A stretch of DNA of 64,000 nucleotides from Trichodelitschia bisporula (lineage: Eukaryota; Ascomycota; Dothideomycetes; Phaeotrichales; Phaeotrichaceae), in assembly GCA_010356995.1 (NCBI GenBank), contig ML996691.1:1186021-1250020 (forward strand), written 5' to 3'. The notes below the pieces were generated by a model, which saw only the letters and a program-made list of their open reading frames with translations, was not told where the DNA came from and searched no databases. Shown here one piece after another: positions 60,783-64,000 of this stretch. The first letter of the stretch is position 1, and each line of letters begins with the position of its first letter. The position numbers and the translations under genes are program-made.

Positions 60783-61164
60783 TTTGGCTTATCAACTTGG
60801 GCAGTGCAAATAACGAGCGATGAGACGGTTCACAGCGAGCAAAAGGAAGCGGGAGGAGCAGCGCCATTTTATTAGATTTATACCGTCTATAAAGGTTGCG
60901 AAGTGACAGTGAAGCGTGAGCCAGTAAGGTGCGCGTGGGGCTAGTCAGATGCAGGTTGAGGGTCGGTGGTCGCGATGCCAGAATGACCTGCCGCCTTGGT
61001 GTTTCAGACGTCGGATCAGCCACAACATGCAGGAGGATGTGGCTGGAGGCCGCGCCAAGTGGTGTGGCACACCATGAGATCACGACTCCATCATGTCAAA
61101 ACGCGGACATCTGAACACCTTTTCTCTCTTTATTTCATCGAGCCCATTAATCCACCGGCTGTGC
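60783..61164. other. Intergenic: promoter of the unknown gene and 3' end of the esterase
   Basis: These 380 bases lie upstream of the unknown minus-strand gene and downstream of the carboxylesterase. No gene or repeat is seen. Confidence 0.55.
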
Positions 61165-62742
61165 TCATGGATACTGTCCAAGAATGGTGTCGATCGAGTC
61201 TGTTGACACTTCGTATTTGGTGCAGTCCTTGTCATACTCGTTCGGATTCCCGTACGAGACCTCAGGCTTGTTGTTGAAGCCGAACCGGATGAGCGTGGTA
61301 TCTGCAATGGTTAGTGGCTATTCCATTTTTCGATGCTATACTGACCATTTGGATCGTAGGCCTTGTAGCCCAGCTTGGTCAGGCCGTGCTCGGGATCCTT
61401 TGCGAAATTCGCCCAAGCCGTCATCATGACCTTTGTCAAGGCGGCCTCATCAGCCGTGTCCTTGCTCGATCCATTGTTATTGTGTAGCTTCGGCGTGCCG
61501 AAAACAAGCGGCAACTCGCTTCCGTGGTACGCTCCGGCTCCCGGCATGATGCGGTTGTTCGGGTAATCGGCAAAGTAGCGGTACCGCCAGATCGGGATCT
61601 TGTAGTCGATCCTCGCCTTTGCGCTCTTCATGGCTACGCACGTGAAGCAGAGGTTCATCCTCGTCACGTCTGAGTCCGTCATCTGACGCTTGACGACGCG
61701 GAAGAAGCCGCCCTCGTTGTGCGTTGATCCCGTAAACGTCGGCCGTTTGGCGAACGCGCCGAGCTTGACGCGTGCCGCATAGTCCTCCCAGATGATCTTA
61801 TCATCGTATGTCGGTCCAAAGGTGGTGCCCGGCACCCGCGGCCCGGTGTTGACGTATTTCATAATCTGCCGCCATGACTTCGTCCGCATGCACGGGATGC
61901 TCTTCTCGCCAGCCTCCGGGCCACCACATCCCAGCTTCGACGAGGCGTTGAACCACGGGCCCAAGTTGTTCTTGTCCGAAATTCCGCGGGTGAAGACGGA
62001 CCCGGATTGCGGAATGAAGCCCGCGACGATCGGATCCTCCGGCCATGCAAACGCGTACGCATCAGTGGCACCGCCTCCGGCACTCTCTCCGAAGAGAGTG
62101 ATGCGCTTTGGATCCCCGCCAAACGCGGCAATGTTGTCCCGTACCCACTCGATCGAGGCGCGAATGTCCTCCATGCCCATATTCTGGTGCTCGAAGCCCG
62201 GGACGCCCGGGAAGCCGAAGATGTTGAGCCGGTAGTTCATGCTGACCACCACTACATCTTGCTGATCTGCCAGCGGTGCACCATTTAGGTACGGCGTTCG
62301 GCTCTCGCCGACGTTAAAGCCGCCGCCATAGATGGATACCAAAACCGCCTTAGCCTTTTCGCCCGTCTGCATCTTAGTCCAGATATTCAGTGTCAAGCAG
62401 TCTTCGTCTTGCGTCTTGCTGGAGATGGCATCGCGGGAAGGACAACTCGGACCCTTCAACGGTCAGATCGCTTCTCATGCGGGATTCTCAACTTACAAAG
62501 TCGGTCGCCTTGATTGTTCCATTTCCTTTGTACGGCTGCGGTGGCTTCCATCTCAGGTTACCGACCGGTGGCGCCGCATATGGAACTCCCAGGTACTCTG
62601 ACACCTCCGGTGCCAGACGACCCTTCCTCCCCGTAACCGTGAAGCCGCTGCGCGTGCGGACACCTTGCCCAACAGCCCATGACGACTGCGCCTCCGCCAG
62701 CTGAGCCGCCAGCGCCGCGAGCGCGATGCAAAACGAGCGCAT
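61165..62742 (-). CDS. Secreted type-B carboxylesterase/lipase
   Basis: Three exons (62742-62497, 62453-61346, 61301-61165; introns 43 and 44 nt) give 496 residues. A signal peptide is present (MRSFCIALAALAAQLAEA, cut near 18). The alpha/beta-hydrolase signs are intact: EYLGVPYAAPPVGNLRW, DEDCLTLNIW, oxyanion hole YGGGFNVG, nucleophile Ser206 in GESAGGG, acid Glu329 in GSTHNEGGFF, and His392 in GAYHGSELP. It should hydrolyse esters outside the cell (family names: cholinesterase-like, Candida rugosa lipase-like). At 496 residues it is shorter than the usual 540-570. A lid or middle-region shortening, between the Glu and His regions, probably explains this, because splice junctions keep the frame. 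The natural substrate is unknown. It could equally be an esterase for plant or toxin esters. Confidence 0.93.
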
Positions 62743-63633
62743 TCTGAAAGCGAATGTGAATGCGACCCGGAAGGAGTGACTTGGGTCGCTTCCGCGGACA
62801 CATCTGATTTCTTATTCCAAAGTCTCACTCTGCTTGCCATTTCGCGCGACCAAAACGAGTGCGAACGTAGATTGGCGAGCGCGTCTTACCATTATTGCGG
62901 CGCTCGGGCCTAGGGTCATACACTGTTCGAAGTCGAAATATGCAGGGTTCCTGCAAACTACGCAAGGCTGATCTCGCATGCCTCGTATTGGCTGCTGGAT
63001 GGGTGTTTCGCGTAAGTCGCATCCGTTTAGAATTCTGTGGCACAGTTGGCCGAGGCGTTCGCAAAAGATCTTTCCTTTCTCTTCCGTTATACGTTTCGCC
63101 GCATCAGTAGGGCAGTTTTTAAATATTCGGGTCTGCGATGCTGGCTCAAGATCTCGGCTTCGCGGTTGCCGCGGCTCGTTCGATACGCACACAGGGCTGA
63201 CCTCTGGGCGCCACGACGATCGTTAAAGGGCTAGGCCACATATTTCCTCGCCACTGCAGAATCTCTTTGAGGCATCGAGATCTGATGCTTTACGGCAGAT
63301 CCGGAACTGGCCATGTCGAATGAATGTCGCCTTCGAGCCTTTTCTCCGGGAGCAGGCCGTTCAAGGAGAGGCGATTTGCTTACGTTTGCAAAGCCGAGCC
63401 GTGTATGTGGGACTTGAAGTAGTGTTCGGGGCCGTCTCCCGATGTATAACATTGGAAATCATTATACCAGCATGAATAAAACTCCCATCGAATGCCGAGC
63501 CCGTATCCAAGCTTTGCAAGCGAGAATGGCGACCCTTCTGGACCGCCTCCCGACGAGTACCTCCTTTCGAATACCCACTTCATAGTCTCGCAACCCGCAA
63601 ATAACCCCCATCAAATCGGACCAGATGTGTCAA
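62743..63633. other. Promoter region of the carboxylesterase gene
   Basis: These 890 bases lie between the esterase start and the tRNA-Ala. No frame is convincing. The first 60 bases upstream of the start are of ordinary composition. No repeats were recognised. Confidence 0.5.
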
Positions 63634-63721
63634 GGGCGCATGTTCTAGCGGTATGATTTTCGCTTCGCATTAACCAAGTGCGGGTATGTGAAAGGTCCGG
63701 GGTTCAATTCCCCGTGTGTCC
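63634..63721 (+). tRNA. tRNA-Ala (anticodon CGC) with a 17-nt intron
   Basis: GGGCGCA pairs with TGTGTCC, including a G3-U70 wobble, the main alanine identity signal. The anticodon stem TTCGC/GTGAA encloses TTCGCA-intron-T, giving anticodon CGC with the intron after base 37. The T arm is CGGGG-TTCAATT-CCCCG and the discriminator is A. The D arm (TTCT AGCGGTA TGAT) is weakly paired and resembles that of fungal tRNA-Pro. The isotype call rests on anticodon plus G3-U70. Confidence 0.82.
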
Positions 63722-63722
63722 A

Positions 63723-64000
63723 TCTTTTGGCTGCTGGCCATGTATTTTGGTAAGTGGAATAGATGGAGCTCTTCTATGATATCCCGGTTCTCCATTGGTA
63801 CGAACATGTCATTCAGCTTCTTTTCTTGAAGTCTTCGGCACATTTTTTGTCTAGCTCGGTGCTATTCCGCGGATTGAGTAATAAATTTGCACAGTGGGGC
63901 TTCATCAATTTGCGACTACTTCCCGTTTGGGATTGCGGTTCGGCCCGTTGCATTTGCTAGCGCGGGTTAGCGGACAGGTCTTGACGAGGATTCATTGGCG
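63723..64000. other. Right end of window downstream of tRNA-Ala
   Basis: It holds a T-rich run soon after the tRNA (63722-63730 ATCTTTTGG), which could serve RNA polymerase III termination. No other gene is seen before the window ends. Confidence 0.5.

Noticed and set aside
1-64000. CRISPR arrays, integrases, toxin-antitoxin pairs or bacterial operons
   Set aside because: No spaced direct repeats or such proteins were seen; the window is eukaryotic with spliced genes throughout.

Overview
The window looks like nuclear DNA of a filamentous ascomycete (Pezizomycotina); genus cannot be told. The reasons are gene content (Zn2Cys6 regulator, Hrp1-type RNA-binding protein, HET-domain protein, peroxisomal copper amine oxidase, type-B carboxylesterase), intron-bearing tRNAs, and many 41-51 nt GT..AG introns with CTAAC/CTGAC-like branch sites. 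Genes were rebuilt by joining exons at consensus splice sites so that frame and family similarity continue across each junction. No bacterial, viral or transposon gene was recognised.

Layout. 1-9425: GC-rich DNA with no supportable gene. 9426-9773 (+): small LSM protein resembling the NatC auxiliary subunit Naa38. 10059-14799 (-): UDP-glucose:glycoprotein glucosyltransferase. 15262-17580 (-): HET-domain protein. 17886-about 19567 (-): Gyp1-type TBC Rab-GAP. 20367-23375 (+): Hrp1/Nab4-like RNA-binding protein with a 1.19 kb intron. 24168-27422 (+): DDHD phospholipase. 27423-32400: gene-poor. 32401-34375 (-): Zn2Cys6 regulator. 34376-40472: gene-poor. 40473-43500 (+): Cft2/CPSF100. 43867-45204 (+): unknown Pro-rich protein. 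46499-48412 (-): two-finger CCCH protein. 50267-51905 (-): secreted protein of unknown function. 53751-53857 (-): tRNA-Ile(UAU) with intron. 55585-57805 (+): copper amine oxidase. 57948-60782 (-): one or two unknown genes, one with extreme Ser/Pro repeats. 61165-62742 (-): secreted carboxylesterase. 63634-63721 (+): tRNA-Ala(CGC) with intron.

How the genes work together. There is no clear gene cluster. Most are housekeeping genes: ER glycoprotein quality control, Rab regulation, phospholipid turnover, N-terminal acetylation and mRNA 3'-end processing. Two 3'-processing factors, Hrp1 and Cft2, lie about 17 kb apart, probably by chance. The accessory part is the HET gene, the regulator in gene-poor DNA, and the 50-63 kb stretch with secreted and peroxisomal enzymes.

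I found no convincing undescribed multi-gene system. The most interesting signals are the long hrp1 intron, palindromic CGG-Nx-CCG elements in the gene-poor blocks, a 16-codon in-frame intron in the regulator, the repeat-built Ser/Pro protein, and the two intron-bearing tRNAs.
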